A stretch of DNA of 64,000 nt from Peribacillus sp. FSL P2-0133 (GTDB lineage Bacteria > Bacillota > Bacilli > Bacillales > DSM-1321), in the NCBI RefSeq assembly GCF_037975445.1, contig NZ_CP150254.1, forward strand, positions 2,106,001 through 2,170,000, written 5' to 3'. The notes below the pieces were generated by a model that worked only from the letters and a program-made list of their open reading frames with translations, made no database searches and was not told the origin of the DNA. Made by a program: the position numbers and the translations under genes. Positions within the stretch are counted from its first letter, which is position 1. The number at the start of each line of letters is the position of its first letter. This document shows positions 27,308-36,099 of the stretch, one piece after another.

Positions 27308-27997
27308 ATGGTAAAGGTATTTATTGATCCTGGCCATGGGGGTACGGATCCAGGCTCGGTGGGGAATGGATTAAGAGAAAAGGATTTAACTTTATCCATT
27401 GCAACTCGAATAAAAGACATCTTATTAATAGAATATAATAACGTTTATGTGAAAATGAGCAGGACCCAAGATACGTACCCCTCCTTAAACGATCGTACGA
27501 ATGCAGCGAACGCGTGGGGAGCTGACTTTTATCTCTCCATCCACATTAATGCCGGCGGCGGAACTGGGTACGAGGATTACATCTATACGTCCACTAACCA
27601 AATCTCGAAAACGTATCAAGATCATATTCATTCAGAGGTTATGAAGCTTATCAACATCCAAGACAGAGGACAAAATACAGGGGATTTACATGTACTCCGT
27701 GAAACGGACATGCCTGCACTCCTGTCTGAAAATGGATTTATCGATAATGTCAATGACGCAGGCAAATTGAAAACGGCTTCCTTTATCGAATCACTGGCTC
27801 GCGGACATGTAAACGGTTTAGTTAAATGCTTCAATCTTACAAAGAAAAGTACAGCTGTATACCACACTGTCGTTAGTGGGGATACCGTATACTCCTTAAG
27901 CACCGCTTATGGCAGTACGGTTCAGCAAATTAAAGATTGGAACGGACTTGACAGTCAGTACACCATTACAGTAAACCAGAAGTTGCGGGTTAAATGA
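27308..27997 (+). CDS. N-acetylmuramoyl-L-alanine amidase with C-terminal LysM
   Basis: This 229-residue zinc amidase (Amidase_3) cuts the bond between muramic acid and L-alanine in peptidoglycan. The zinc ligands and catalytic glutamate are H10 (DPGHGG), E24 (REKDL), H79 (LSIHINA) and E141 (LLSENGFIDN). A single LysM domain (about 184-229; YHTVVSGDTVYSLSTAYGS) binds the wall. There is no signal peptide, as in CwlC-type mother-cell amidases and phage lysins. The ATG at 27308 is chosen over 27257 because AGAGGTGATAG precedes it. A LysM-only paralogous fragment lies at 33327. Confidence 0.92.
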   Translation: MVKVFIDPGHGGTDPGSVGNGLREKDLTLSIATRIKDILLIEYNNVYVKMSRTQDTYPSLNDRTNAANAWGADFYLSIHINAGGGTGYEDYIYTSTNQISKTYQDHIHSEVMKLINIQDRGQNTGDLHVLRETDMPALLSENGFIDNVNDAGKLKTASFIESLARGHVNGLVKCFNLTKKSTAVYHTVVSGDTVYSLSTAYGSTVQQIKDWNGLDSQYTITVNQKLRVK

Positions 27998-28054
27998 ATA
28001 ATTAATAATTGACTGGTTAAATTATTTATAACTTCCAGAAGCACTCCACGCAGG

Positions 28055-28084
28055 AAGCCCTTCTCAAAAAGAGAGGGGCTTTTC
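28055..28084 (+). terminator. Terminator of the amidase gene
   Basis: AAGCCCTTCTC (28055-28065) pairs with GAGAGGGGCTT (28071-28081), followed by T residues. Confidence 0.8.
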
Positions 28085-28277
28085 CAGGTTCAAGAATATG
28101 TATGTAATGAAATGAAATGATAATGTACATTCTACTGTCTTGATTTGATCCATTACTTGGATAATAGTGGAGGGAGTGAAAGGGGAAAATAATGAATTTG
28201 CACAGAAGGCAAAAGTGGAGTTGTGCAAATGGGGTTCACTTACTGGGATTATATATAATCGCATTTTTCAGGAAACA

Positions 28278-28473
28278 AGCCTCTGACGGGATTCGAACCC
28301 GCACTCCTTTCGTAAGCATAGGCTAGGGGAGAACACGCTTCCCTACGGATTTTCACCGGCAGGAATTCCACCTGCCTCAGCGTATTTGCTTTTCGGTGCT
28401 TCTGAAACCCTTACCTTGCGACCCGGTGGCTACAATGTTTTCCGGCGCTCTTCCCTTCTAGAGCTACAGAGGC
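28278..28473 (-). ncRNA. 196-nt tRNA-like structured RNA with a large internal insert
   Basis: On the minus strand the ends form a perfect 7-bp acceptor stem (GCCTCTG with CAGAGGC). This is followed by TA, a 4-bp D stem (GCTC/GAGC) with a GG-containing loop, and a canonical T arm (GCGGG-TTCGAAT-CCCGT). Between D and T arms lie 144 nt instead of about 22-25. The insert can fold into GGCAGG/CCTGCC (28376-28371 with 28363-28358), TAGGG/CCCTA (28345-28341 with 28328-28324) and CACCGG/CCGGTG (28428-28423 with 28359-28354), the last overlapping the first by two bases. A normal 5-bp plus 7-nt anticodon arm is not evident. CCA is not encoded. A consensus promoter lies just upstream. It could be a tRNA-derived regulatory RNA or a tRNA with an intervening sequence. 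It is not the tmRNA I would expect for this group. Confidence 0.7.
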
Positions 28474-28489
28474 AAATGCTTATTCATCA

Positions 28490-28518
28490 ATTATAAGAAT
28501 CTTATATGAAGATGTGAA
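28490..28518 (-). promoter_or_regulatory. Sigma-A promoter of the tRNA-like RNA
   Basis: On the minus strand TTCACA (28518-28513), a 17-base spacer and TATAAT (28495-28490) form a near-consensus promoter. The predicted start of transcription is about 10 bases before the first acceptor-stem base. No clear terminator follows the RNA. Confidence 0.7.
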
Positions 28519-29012
28519 TCGAATAATAAAAATAAGATAATATGATTGCACAATATAGACAATTTCATTCTTTTTGCATGAAAGGGAAATTTACTGAAAA
28601 ATGCGTCCTGGGACGCATATAGTTTCCAAATGCATTCACTCAATGACAAAGTAATCTGGGGAAAACGGATAGGATATTTTAAATCGCCGATTGATAATTG
28701 CAGGTGATTCAATATTACTATAGTGATCGTTTTTTTAATTCATCAGTAAATGGTCTAAGAAAACTGGTTCTGTGGGAATTGTATATGTTGGTTATTCCAC
28801 TTCTTAACTAATGTAAGCTATGCTTTATTATAGGCTGACACAAAATTTAAATGGATTCTTTGTAATGAAATATAAAAAGAACAATACTAAAAAGCACAAA
28901 CCATAATGGCTTGTACCTAAAATATATCAGCAAATAAAATAAATTGAATCTATGTATTGTTGCTCATTATTCCTTTATTTTCCATTTTATAAAGAAATCC
29001 TCGAGTTGGATA
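28519..29012. other. Gap without recognisable gene
   Basis: Between the promoter of the tRNA-like RNA and the CI-like repressor I see only short, unsupported frames and AT-rich sequence. Confidence 0.5.
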
Positions 29013-29651
29013 TTAATCGTATATTTTAATGGCTTGAACCACTTTTCCTAAAATACGGACTCTATCATTTTTGATGTTATAGGTTTTTTCTTCATAAAAA
29101 GGATCCGTGCTGCAGGGAGTGAGTGTGATGTTTTCTTCATTGATATTCACTTTTTTGACTGTAGCATCGTGACCATTTACTAAAACCACACCAATTTTTC
29201 CGTTTCCGACGTAGGTTGTTTTTTCAACGAGAATCAATGATCCGTCTCTGAATTCTTTGTTCATGCTATTGCCATTCACTCTAAGGAAAAAATATTCTTT
29301 ATTCGATTTTAGCATCGAATTTAATGTCGGCATATAGGCTTCAATATATTCATTGGTAAAATTAGGATCCCCAGCAGGGATATTTCCGTAAACACCAATT
29401 AATCTTACATTCTTTTCATTTAGGAATTCCATTCCAGGATTATTTCTAACGACAGGTGCTCCTTCAATGAGGTGGGATAGCGGTATTTCAAAGCATGTGG
29501 ACATCATGCTCAATTTATCCATTAAAGGTTTATTCCGTCCGGATTCCCAGGCCGATACTGCCGTTGGGGCCACTTTTAATATATTTGCCAAATCTTCTTG
29601 TGTCATTTTTCTTTCTTTTCTTAACATTTTAATCCGTTCACCAATGTGCAT
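29013..29651 (-). CDS. CI/LexA-like repressor (XRE helix-turn-helix plus S24 protease)
   Basis: This 212-residue phage-type repressor has an N-terminal helix-turn-helix (about 5-60; MTQEDLANILKVAPTAVSAWESGRNKP). The C-terminal S24 self-cleavage domain has the Ala-Gly site A93-G94 (IPAGDP), nucleophile S129 (NGNSMN) and general-base K166 (ATVKKV). RecA-stimulated self-cleavage would inactivate it after DNA damage. It is divergent from a small Cro-like gene, as in phage lysis/lysogeny switches, but no other phage structural genes are present. Confidence 0.9.
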   Translation of the reverse strand: MHIGERIKMLRKERKMTQEDLANILKVAPTAVSAWESGRNKPLMDKLSMMSTCFEIPLSHLIEGAPVVRNNPGMEFLNEKNVRLIGVYGNIPAGDPNFTNEYIEAYMPTLNSMLKSNKEYFFLRVNGNSMNKEFRDGSLILVEKTTYVGNGKIGVVLVNGHDATVKKVNINEENITLTPCSTDPFYEEKTYNIKNDRVRILGKVVQAIKIYD

Positions 29652-29741
29652 ATTTCTTCACCTCTTACTTGAATATACACTATGAGTGAAAGTGAGTAAA
29701 CTTAAAGTGCGTGAATTTTGCGAAAAATTGTTGGAAACTAT

Positions 29742-30022
29742 ACTTCAAGTGTGATATTATTTTTTTAGACAGGTGGTGACAAGATATGACAAACGTTAAG
29801 TTCACACTTAAACAAGCGAGGAAGTATAAAGGATTAACTCAAGATGAAATGGCTAAAGTGCTGAAAATGGCCAAGAGGACTTACATTGACTATGAGCAAT
29901 ATAAGATTCCTTTGCGAATCGATAAGGCTTATTTATTTGCTGAATGTGTAGGATTCTCAATCGACGAGATCATTTTTTTTGACCCTCACCTACACTTCAA
30001 ATGTAGTTAAAAGTTCAAGTGT
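29742..30022. promoter_or_regulatory. Repeated TTCAAGTGT elements around the Cro-like gene
   Basis: ACTTCAAGTGTG occurs at 29742-29753, upstream of the Cro-like gene. TTCAAGTGT recurs at 30014-30022, just after its stop, and a related inverted repeat, CTACACTTCAAATGTAG, at 29990-30006. These may be operator sites for the CI/Cro-like pair. The intergenic region 29652-29785 should also hold both promoters. Confidence 0.35.
29786..30010 (+). CDS. Cro-like XRE helix-turn-helix protein
   Basis: This 74-residue protein consists almost entirely of an XRE DNA-binding domain (FTLKQARKYKGLTQDEMAKVLKMAKRTYIDYEQYKIPLRIDK is interrupted by no other domain). It is transcribed divergently from the CI-like repressor and has AGGTGGTGACA before the ATG. 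By position and size it would act as the opposing regulator of the switch or as an activator of a lost downstream operon. Confidence 0.82.
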   Translation: MTNVKFTLKQARKYKGLTQDEMAKVLKMAKRTYIDYEQYKIPLRIDKAYLFAECVGFSIDEIIFFDPHLHFKCS

Positions 30023-30847
30023 ACCAGCGTTTCTTCAACAGAGTGGCCATTCGGAATGTAAAGTCTAATCAATTACAATCCTAACTTCCATGGGACAAGA
30101 TTCAAGGAATGATGGAAAGAAGGTGAAGAAAGTGGAAAGGGAAGTTGCAGTAGGAGCTGCTGCCGTTAGCACATTTAAGATTGGAAGGAAATTCGTGGAG
30201 AGGTCATTGAGGATATTATCGTACACGACGGTGTTGTCAAATTGGCTTATCACTGAAATTATTGATCCTGTTCTCAGGATGAAATACGCGTATGTAGGAG
30301 GGAGAATTTAAAGGAGTAAAAATCCAAACTTCTGGGGTGTTCCTTAATAAAAGGGCTGTATGCTGATATTTTATATAAAATAGACGATTGATACTGAGAT
30401 CCCAATGAATGACAGCCAATTGCTGTGAAACATTTTTATTTACTGAATGTATAGGTCGGATTTTCAAAACACCATGAATAGGAGCAATTGGACAATGGCA
30501 AATTCGAAGGAAAAGTTAATATGGATGAACAAGCCCTTATCCTTTGCAGGATAAGGGCTTGTTCTCATTTTTGTGAACTTGAAGCATCCCGATTTCCTCC
30601 GTAAGTACGTCTTCATAAAATGAAAAAGACTGCATACCTAAATGAATTGAAAGCGAATCTTCATACTTTATCTCCATTTTTAATGAACTTCTTCTAGTTT
30701 TTTTATCCCATCTTTATGAAGGTGGCAGGTAATGGTATGCAAAAGTACAATTATATAATAATGAAGGCTATGGAAGTCCTGGGAAGGAGGGCATTGATAA
30801 TAGGATGAGTTCGAAAAAATACCATAGGATATTGGAGGAGATAACAA
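30011..30847. other. Gap of 837 bases between the Cro-like gene and the lipase
   Basis: Two overlapping frames on opposite strands (30065-30311) look equally protein-like and neither has clear family or start signals. A tiny frame of 19 codons (30495-30554, start MANSKEK, with AGGAG before it) runs into the terminator described next. Otherwise nothing is supported. Confidence 0.45.
30527..30570 (+). terminator. 17-bp terminator hairpin
   Basis: Bases 30527-30543 pair perfectly with 30548-30564 (core AACAAGCCCTTATCC), followed by a T-rich tail. There is no intact gene upstream on the plus strand for 500 bases. Confidence 0.8.
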
Positions 30848-32440
30848 TTGAAAAGGAATGTAATCAATTATGTCGTTTTTCTTGTCCTCATTCTAACCAT
30901 ATTAATTATGGCTAAGCCAGACATTTCCTCAGCAGGGAAATTGAAGCCGCCCTCCGAAACTTTCAGTCCAGGGGATTGGTTTCTTGGAAGCATTCCTCCT
31001 AATCTTGACAAAGAGAAACCACCAATCGTGTTTGTTCAAGGAAGAAACAGCAGTTCAACCAGCTGGTACGGTGAAACGGAATATCATGGGATCAATGATA
31101 TGTATACTAAGGCGTATGAAGCAGGCTACCAAACGGTTTTTGTTCAGCTTCATGATTCAGCTGGAAATGGATCAGTGAGCCAATATGCTAATGGAAGGCT
31201 TTTAGCGCAAATGCTTTCTGAAATCAGTAACCATTTCGGGGGCGAAAAAGTAAATATTATAGCTCACAGCAAAGGGGGGGCAGACACCCAAGCGGCTCTA
31301 GTACACTATGGAGCACACCAATATGTTGGAAGGGTCATCACTTTAGCTTCCCCTCATCATGGTTCTTACCTTGCTGATTTGGCTTATAGCTGGTATGCGG
31401 GCTGGCTTGGTTCCCTATTAGGTCAAAAAGATGATGGAACTTATTCTTTACAAGTTGGTAAAATGGCGGAATTTCGTTCTGTCACGGATAACCATGTTAA
31501 CTCTCGTAAAAACATGTATTTCACTGTGGCAGGTATGAACAGAGGCCCGGTTCTTTCAGCTTTATCAATGGGTGGACAATATTTATCTTCATATGGCGAA
31601 AATGATGGTCTAGTAAATGTATGGAGTACAAAAATACCCTACGCAACACATTTATTTACGGATCCCAACTTTGATCACGACAATATCCGAGTCGGTTCAG
31701 CTGTATTTTCAAGAATTGAACCCTATTTAAGGAGTACTTCCACCACTGGGATTCCTGACTTTAATGTCAATTATAAAGAACGAGTTGAAGATGATGTCAT
31801 TACAACCGCACTCGCTCAAACTGTTCTGGGTGATGTCCTGAAACAAAATGTTTGGATTGAACAAAGTTTCCATGTAAATGAATCAGCCCCGGGTAATATA
31901 ACCATATATACAGCCTCAGATGATGTCGAGGTTGAATTGATTTCTCCATCCAATAAAAAATATTCACCTTCCTTAAAGGTTGATTCAGCCAAAAATGAAA
32001 CTTCCTTTTTTAATGGTGCAACCATCCAAACATTCAATAGAAACAACCTCGAAATCGGTGACTGGAAAGTGCGAATGAAGACTAAATCGCCAAAAGACGC
32101 CTACCTGTTCACAGCACAATTTAACGAAAAGAATCCCATTACATTAAGTATGGCCGGAAAAGTTAAGCAAAAAGATGCAAAATTTTTAATAAAGAATCCA
32201 ATGAATGATAAAAAAACGCCAATCAGCACAACATTTTTGGTTCATTTAGTAGATGAAACCGGTAATGAAATTAGTAGGAAAAGCTCTATTAAGGTAATGG
32301 AGACCGAAAATTTTACTGGTACCCTTCCAGAAGTGCCTAAGTCAGGTGTATATAATGTAACAATTGACGTCAAGGAAAAAAATGTGGATGGCAGTGAAAG
32401 AACCCGGACGCTGGTTCGTTCGGTCTATATCGAGAAATAG
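30848..32440 (+). CDS. Secreted lipase/esterase with C-terminal beta domains
   Basis: This 530-residue protein starts with a signal peptide (KRNVINYVVFLVLILTILIM, then SSAGK). The alpha/beta hydrolase domain (about 45-300) has the nucleophile elbow AHSKGG and the following LASPHHGSYLADLAYSW, as in secreted triacylglycerol lipases. The GENDGLVNVWSTK aspartate and a late histidine (NFDHDNIRVG) would complete the triad. About 230 C-terminal residues look beta-rich and may be two immunoglobulin-like modules. The start is TTG with TTGGAGGAGATAAC before it. It is probably extracellular and acts on esters; the substrate is not known. Confidence 0.85.
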   Translation: MKRNVINYVVFLVLILTILIMAKPDISSAGKLKPPSETFSPGDWFLGSIPPNLDKEKPPIVFVQGRNSSSTSWYGETEYHGINDMYTKAYEAGYQTVFVQLHDSAGNGSVSQYANGRLLAQMLSEISNHFGGEKVNIIAHSKGGADTQAALVHYGAHQYVGRVITLASPHHGSYLADLAYSWYAGWLGSLLGQKDDGTYSLQVGKMAEFRSVTDNHVNSRKNMYFTVAGMNRGPVLSALSMGGQYLSSYGENDGLVNVWSTKIPYATHLFTDPNFDHDNIRVGSAVFSRIEPYLRSTSTTGIPDFNVNYKERVEDDVITTALAQTVLGDVLKQNVWIEQSFHVNESAPGNITIYTASDDVEVELISPSNKKYSPSLKVDSAKNETSFFNGATIQTFNRNNLEIGDWKVRMKTKSPKDAYLFTAQFNEKNPITLSMAGKVKQKDAKFLIKNPMNDKKTPISTTFLVHLVDETGNEISRKSSIKVMETENFTGTLPEVPKSGVYNVTIDVKEKNVDGSERTRTLVRSVYIEK

Positions 32441-32550
32441 TGAAATGCCTTCTCTTATTGAGAAGGTATCAAATTCGAAGAAAAGTCAGTTTTCCGGCAT
32501 GAGCGTCGTGAATTTCTTCAATCAGGTAGGGTTTCATCCATTAAAATCAT

Positions 32551-32586
32551 GGTTCGGGATAAGAGCATTCCGAACCTCCTTTTTTT
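32551..32586 (+). terminator. Terminator downstream of the lipase gene
   Basis: GGTTCGG (32551-32557) pairs with CCGAACC (32570-32576), followed by TCC and seven or more T. A smaller hairpin (CCTTCTC/GAGAAGG) directly follows the stop codon, and another (32597-32622) follows. The rest of 32441-32800 is empty. Confidence 0.75.
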
Positions 32587-32800
32587 ACTAAATGAATACC
32601 TTATCTTAATTGAAAAGGTATTTTTGGGGTAATGTTTAAAGGTATGGTTAACTTGGGAGTTGGTGATTCAGCCAAAGGAAACATTCAGGTTGTAATTGTT
32701 AATATAGATATTAATTTGACGGATGTTCGATGAGGACAGCAGCAAAGTCGGGCTCCTTGCAATACTAGAGATTGATGAATTGCAGCGAGAGACAAAGGGT

Positions 32801-33088
32801 TTAATCTGTCTTATGATAAGTGCCTCTATAAGACAAAATACCAGTTTTAAGTGCAGAATAATTGCCAATGCTTGCATAGCCATAAAACCAGCCCATGAAA
32901 ATCCCTGCAACCAAGTGATTACGATGACTGATGAAAATGGAAATGAATAAGCCAAGACCCAAAGCGATGGTAGGGATGAATTTTGGATGAATATGAAAAA
33001 TGACCTTAATAAGTTGAGTAAGAATCATGATGATCGGAATGGCTATTACCGCATCCCAAAAGTTTGTATGGATGGTTGGGAAGTCCAT
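32801..33088 (-). CDS. Small holin-like membrane protein
   Basis: This 95-residue protein has three hydrophobic segments (about 12-30, 38-53 and 60-75) and a polar C-terminus. It resembles small phage-type holins of Bacillus (PTIHTNFWDAVIAIPIIMIL, ISHRNHLVAGIFMGWFYG). The ATG has AAGGTGGTGAAA before it. Holins open the membrane for a wall hydrolase. A LysM fragment lies downstream in the opposite direction and a complete amidase 5 kb away, so the group may be a phage or spore-lysis remnant. Confidence 0.6.
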   Translation of the reverse strand: MDFPTIHTNFWDAVIAIPIIMILTQLIKVIFHIHPKFIPTIALGLGLFISIFISHRNHLVAGIFMGWFYGYASIGNYSALKTGILSYRGTYHKTD

Positions 33089-33233
33089 AATTTCACCACC
33101 TTAAATTGTAGTTTTCAATATTAATTTTCACTTTTTATCAAGGCTTTATACAATAATAAATAAATTCATATTTAAAACTAATAAATAAAAGGTTATGCAA
33201 CCAGGTTTTGAAGATTTTCAGAGTTCAATTTTA

Positions 33234-33274
33234 AAGCCATCAATCCATATAATTATATGGATTGACGGCTTTTT
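33234..33274 (+). terminator. Terminator without an upstream gene
   Basis: Bases 33234-33250 pair with 33255-33271 at 16 of 17 positions (core CAATCCATAT), followed by TTTTT. The nearest plus-strand gene is 800 bases upstream with its own terminator, so a gene was probably lost here. Confidence 0.7.
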
Positions 33275-33326
33275 CTGGTTGGCAGCAGGAATGGTTTAAT
33301 AATACACGGAGCTAGCCAACATAAGT

Positions 33327-33590
33327 ATGTTTATCTATAGTAAAAATAATGAACGAAATATCGGACTCATTTTTGATGGACATACAGAAAAACTGGTGAA
33401 CCTTATCGAAACAAGCGATTTAACTATATATGATGCAAGCAATGAGGAGGTTTATCATATTGTCAAAAAGGGGGATTCCATCTCTGCGCTTGCAAAAGCA
33501 TATGGTTCTACACAAGTGCAGATTCAAAAGTGGAATGACTTGGTCGATCTTAACCTTATTAAAGTGAACCAAAGATTAAGAGTGAAATGA
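33327..33590 (+). pseudogene. LysM-domain fragment of an amidase-like protein
   Basis: The 87 residues end in a LysM domain (YHIVKKGDSISALAKAYGST, WNDLVDLNLIKVNQRLRVK). It matches the C-terminus of the amidase at 27308 (YHTVVSGDTVYSLSTAYGST, ending VNQKLRVK). The preceding segment (HTEKLVNLIETS) resembles the end of the amidase catalytic domain. All zinc-binding parts are missing and the start has no good ribosome binding site. It is probably a 5'-truncated paralogue. A short wall-binding protein is the alternative. Confidence 0.55.
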
Positions 33591-33776
33591 ATTTTAACTG
33601 GGAGCGGTATTTTTTAACGCTCTCCTTTTTTATTTGAATGAACTTCTTGCCAAAGTACTTACATCCGTTATAAAAGATGTGATATTCCCATGAAAATGGA
33701 TTCTATTAAAAAAATATATCAAAACCTACTCTTCCATATGCATATTGAGAGAATTCAGGACATAAATTAAACAAAC

Positions 33777-33800
33777 AAAAAAAGCGCGGTTAGCGCTTTT
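33777..33800 (-). terminator. Terminator of lexA
   Basis: AAAAGCGC pairs with GCGCTTTT around GGTTA, with a T-run on the minus strand. It overlaps the last two bases of the lexA stop region. Confidence 0.85.
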
Positions 33801-34422
33801 AGTGTATTTGTCTATATAAGCCTATTACTTTTCCAAGTATCGAAACATCTCGTAAAATAATTGGTTCCATATTTGAGTTCTCAGGCTGAAGCCTTATGTA
33901 ATCCGGTTCCTTAAAGAATCGTTTTACAGTGGCTTCATCATCTTCCGTCATGGCCACGACGATATCTCCATTATTGGCATTGCTTTGTTGTTTGACGATG
34001 ACATAGTCTCCATCATGAATTCCAGCTTCGATCATACTTTCACCCATGATTTCCAGCATGAATACATGGTCATCATGTGGAACCATGCTTTCGGGAAGCG
34101 GAAAGTATTCTTCTATGTTCTCGATGGCCGTTATGGGCATGCCCGCTGTTACTTTTCCAAGTAACGGCACGTTCACGACATTGGCTTTGGGAATATTGTT
34201 CGCTTCCTCCGAATTCATTATTTCAATGGCCCTTGGCTTGGTTGGGTCACGTCTAATCAGGCCTTTACTTTCCAGGCGGGATAAATGTCCGTGTACTGTT
34301 GAACTTGATGCAAGTCCCACTGCTTCGCCAATCTCCCGTACGGAAGGTGGATACCCTTTTTGGCGGACCTCTTCTTTAATGAAATCAAGAATATCTTGCT
34401 GCCGTTTTGATAGTTTAGTCAT
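33799..34422 (-). CDS. lexA: SOS regulon repressor LexA
   Basis: This 207-residue repressor has the N-terminal winged helix (about 1-68; [31 protein letters not shown]) and the C-terminal S24 domain. The cleavage site is A93-G94 (VTAGMPI), nucleophile S129 (GESMIEAG), general base K167 (ATVKRF). RecA filaments trigger its self-cleavage and so induce the SOS genes. It is divergent from yneA and shares with it a promoter region with three LexA boxes. Confidence 0.97.
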   Translation of the reverse strand: MTKLSKRQQDILDFIKEEVRQKGYPPSVREIGEAVGLASSSTVHGHLSRLESKGLIRRDPTKPRAIEIMNSEEANNIPKANVVNVPLLGKVTAGMPITAIENIEEYFPLPESMVPHDDHVFMLEIMGESMIEAGIHDGDYVIVKQQSNANNGDIVVAMTEDDEATVKRFFKEPDYIRLQPENSNMEPIILRDVSILGKVIGLYRQIH

Positions 34423-34454
34423 TTGTGCACCTCTTCCCCAATGTTCTTTGCTAT

Positions 34455-34561
34455 ATTATAGCATGGCCCCCAACTCTATACAAACATAAGTTCGAATTTT
34501 GTTGTTGACTGAAACAAACGTTCGTATTATAATTTGATCATAACATACGAACGAACATTCG
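34455..34561. promoter_or_regulatory. Divergent lexA/yneA promoters with three LexA boxes
   Basis: LexA boxes of the CGAACRNRYGTTCG type lie at 34481-34494 (CAAACATAAGTTCG), 34511-34524 (GAAACAAACGTTCG) and 34548-34561 (CGAACGAACATTCG). The yneA promoter is TTGACT (34505-34510), 17 bases, TATAAT (34528-34533), with the second box filling the spacer. The lexA promoter on the minus strand is TTGTAT (34483-34478), 17 bases, TATAAT (34460-34455), overlapped by the first box. Confidence 0.88.
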
Positions 34562-34577
34562 CTTTGGAGGGATATTT

Positions 34578-34889
34578 ATGAAAAAATTATACAAAAATTA
34601 TATTTATACGATTCTATTAGCGGGATCAGTATTCATCTTTTCAATTTTATTCTCTTGTACATTGAACAATGATCAAAAAAATGATTTCCTTTCTATAGAA
34701 GTAAGTGAAGGTGACACCCTATGGGAAATTGCCGAAGAATATGAAGAAGCAAATTTGACAAAAAAAGAATTCATTGGTTGGATAGAAGAGCATAATGGAG
34801 TCAGGGCGGATTCGATTAAACCTGGTCAAGTCATCGTCATTCCAGTTAAAGGGGAAGAACTTGTCCAGAATTTGGCCAGTGAGCAGTAA
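34578..34889 (+). CDS. yneA: SOS-induced cell division suppressor YneA
   Basis: This 103-residue membrane-anchored protein has one N-terminal transmembrane segment (about 8-28) and an extracytoplasmic LysM domain (VSEGDTLWEIAEEYEE, KPGQVIVIPV). YneA halts cell division during DNA damage in Bacillus. It is divergent from lexA and directly controlled by the LexA boxes. The ATG follows TTTGGAGGGAT. Confidence 0.93.
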   Translation: MKKLYKNYIYTILLAGSVFIFSILFSCTLNNDQKNDFLSIEVSEGDTLWEIAEEYEEANLTKKEFIGWIEEHNGVRADSIKPGQVIVIPVKGEELVQNLASEQ

Positions 34890-34902
34890 GCAGTGAAGGT
34901 AG

Positions 34903-35565
<663 letters not shown>

Positions 35566-35630
35566 AACTTGTAATTTCGCTATTTTTTTAATACCATGAC
35601 AATATCCGCAGATTATGAAGGAGCGAAATT

Positions 35631-35864
35631 ATGTTATCAAAAGAAAAATTAGCCCGTATTAATGAACTTTCTAAAAAGGCAAAGGCTGAAGGTTTGACGG
35701 AAGTTGAGGCAAAAGAGCAAACCCAATTGAGAAGTGAGTATTTGGAAACATTCAGAAAGTCCATGACCAATACGTTGGAGCATGTGAAAGTCGTGGATCC
35801 AGAAGGTAATGATGTCACTCCTCAAAAGATAAAAAATATAAAAGAAAAAAGAAACTTACATTAA
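35631..35864 (+). CDS. ynzC: YnzC, DUF896 protein
   Basis: This 77-residue cytoplasmic protein is two helices of the DUF896 family (KEKLARINELSKKAKAEGLTEVE and KEQTQLRSEYLETFRKSM). In Bacillus subtilis it is the last gene of the SOS operon with yneA and yneB. The molecular role is unknown. The ATG has GAAGGAGCG before it. Confidence 0.94.
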   Translation: MLSKEKLARINELSKKAKAEGLTEVEAKEQTQLRSEYLETFRKSMTNTLEHVKVVDPEGNDVTPQKIKNIKEKRNLH

Positions 35865-36099
35865 TAAAGCTTGGATTCTTCTGATGGAACATTCCATTTG
35901 AGGATTCTATTAGCATTTTGGAGTAAAATGAGAGTGCATTCATGTATGTATTCTCCTATTTAGTTTAATCTAAATAGGGGACTTCTCTTATTTCTAGAAA
36001 ATTGTAATATTGGGGCAGTAAATAGTGATTTTAGTTGTGATATTAAGCTTGTCACTATAATATAAAGAGGTACATTACAGGAAGGGATGTTTTTACGAT

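Noticed and set aside
28278..28473. Interpretation as tmRNA or as a group I intron in a tRNA
   Set aside because: The tag-coding part and pseudoknot order of tmRNA are not seen, the D arm is that of a normal tRNA, and an insert of about 120 nt is too small for a usual group I intron. The RNA itself is kept as a feature.
28491..28712. 73-codon minus-strand frame upstream of the tRNA-like RNA
   Set aside because: It covers the promoter of the RNA gene and lacks a ribosome binding site and family resemblance.
30065..30311. Two overlapping small frames on opposite strands
   Set aside because: Both look mildly protein-like, but neither has a convincing start or a recognised family, so I cannot choose.
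30495..30554. 19-codon frame with AGGAG that ends in a terminator stem
   Set aside because: Too short and its end lies inside the hairpin; there is no evidence for translation.
32668..32955. 95-codon minus-strand frame overlapping the holin-like gene
   Set aside because: It overlaps in another frame, whereas the holin-like frame has a proper ribosome binding site and regular hydrophobic segments.
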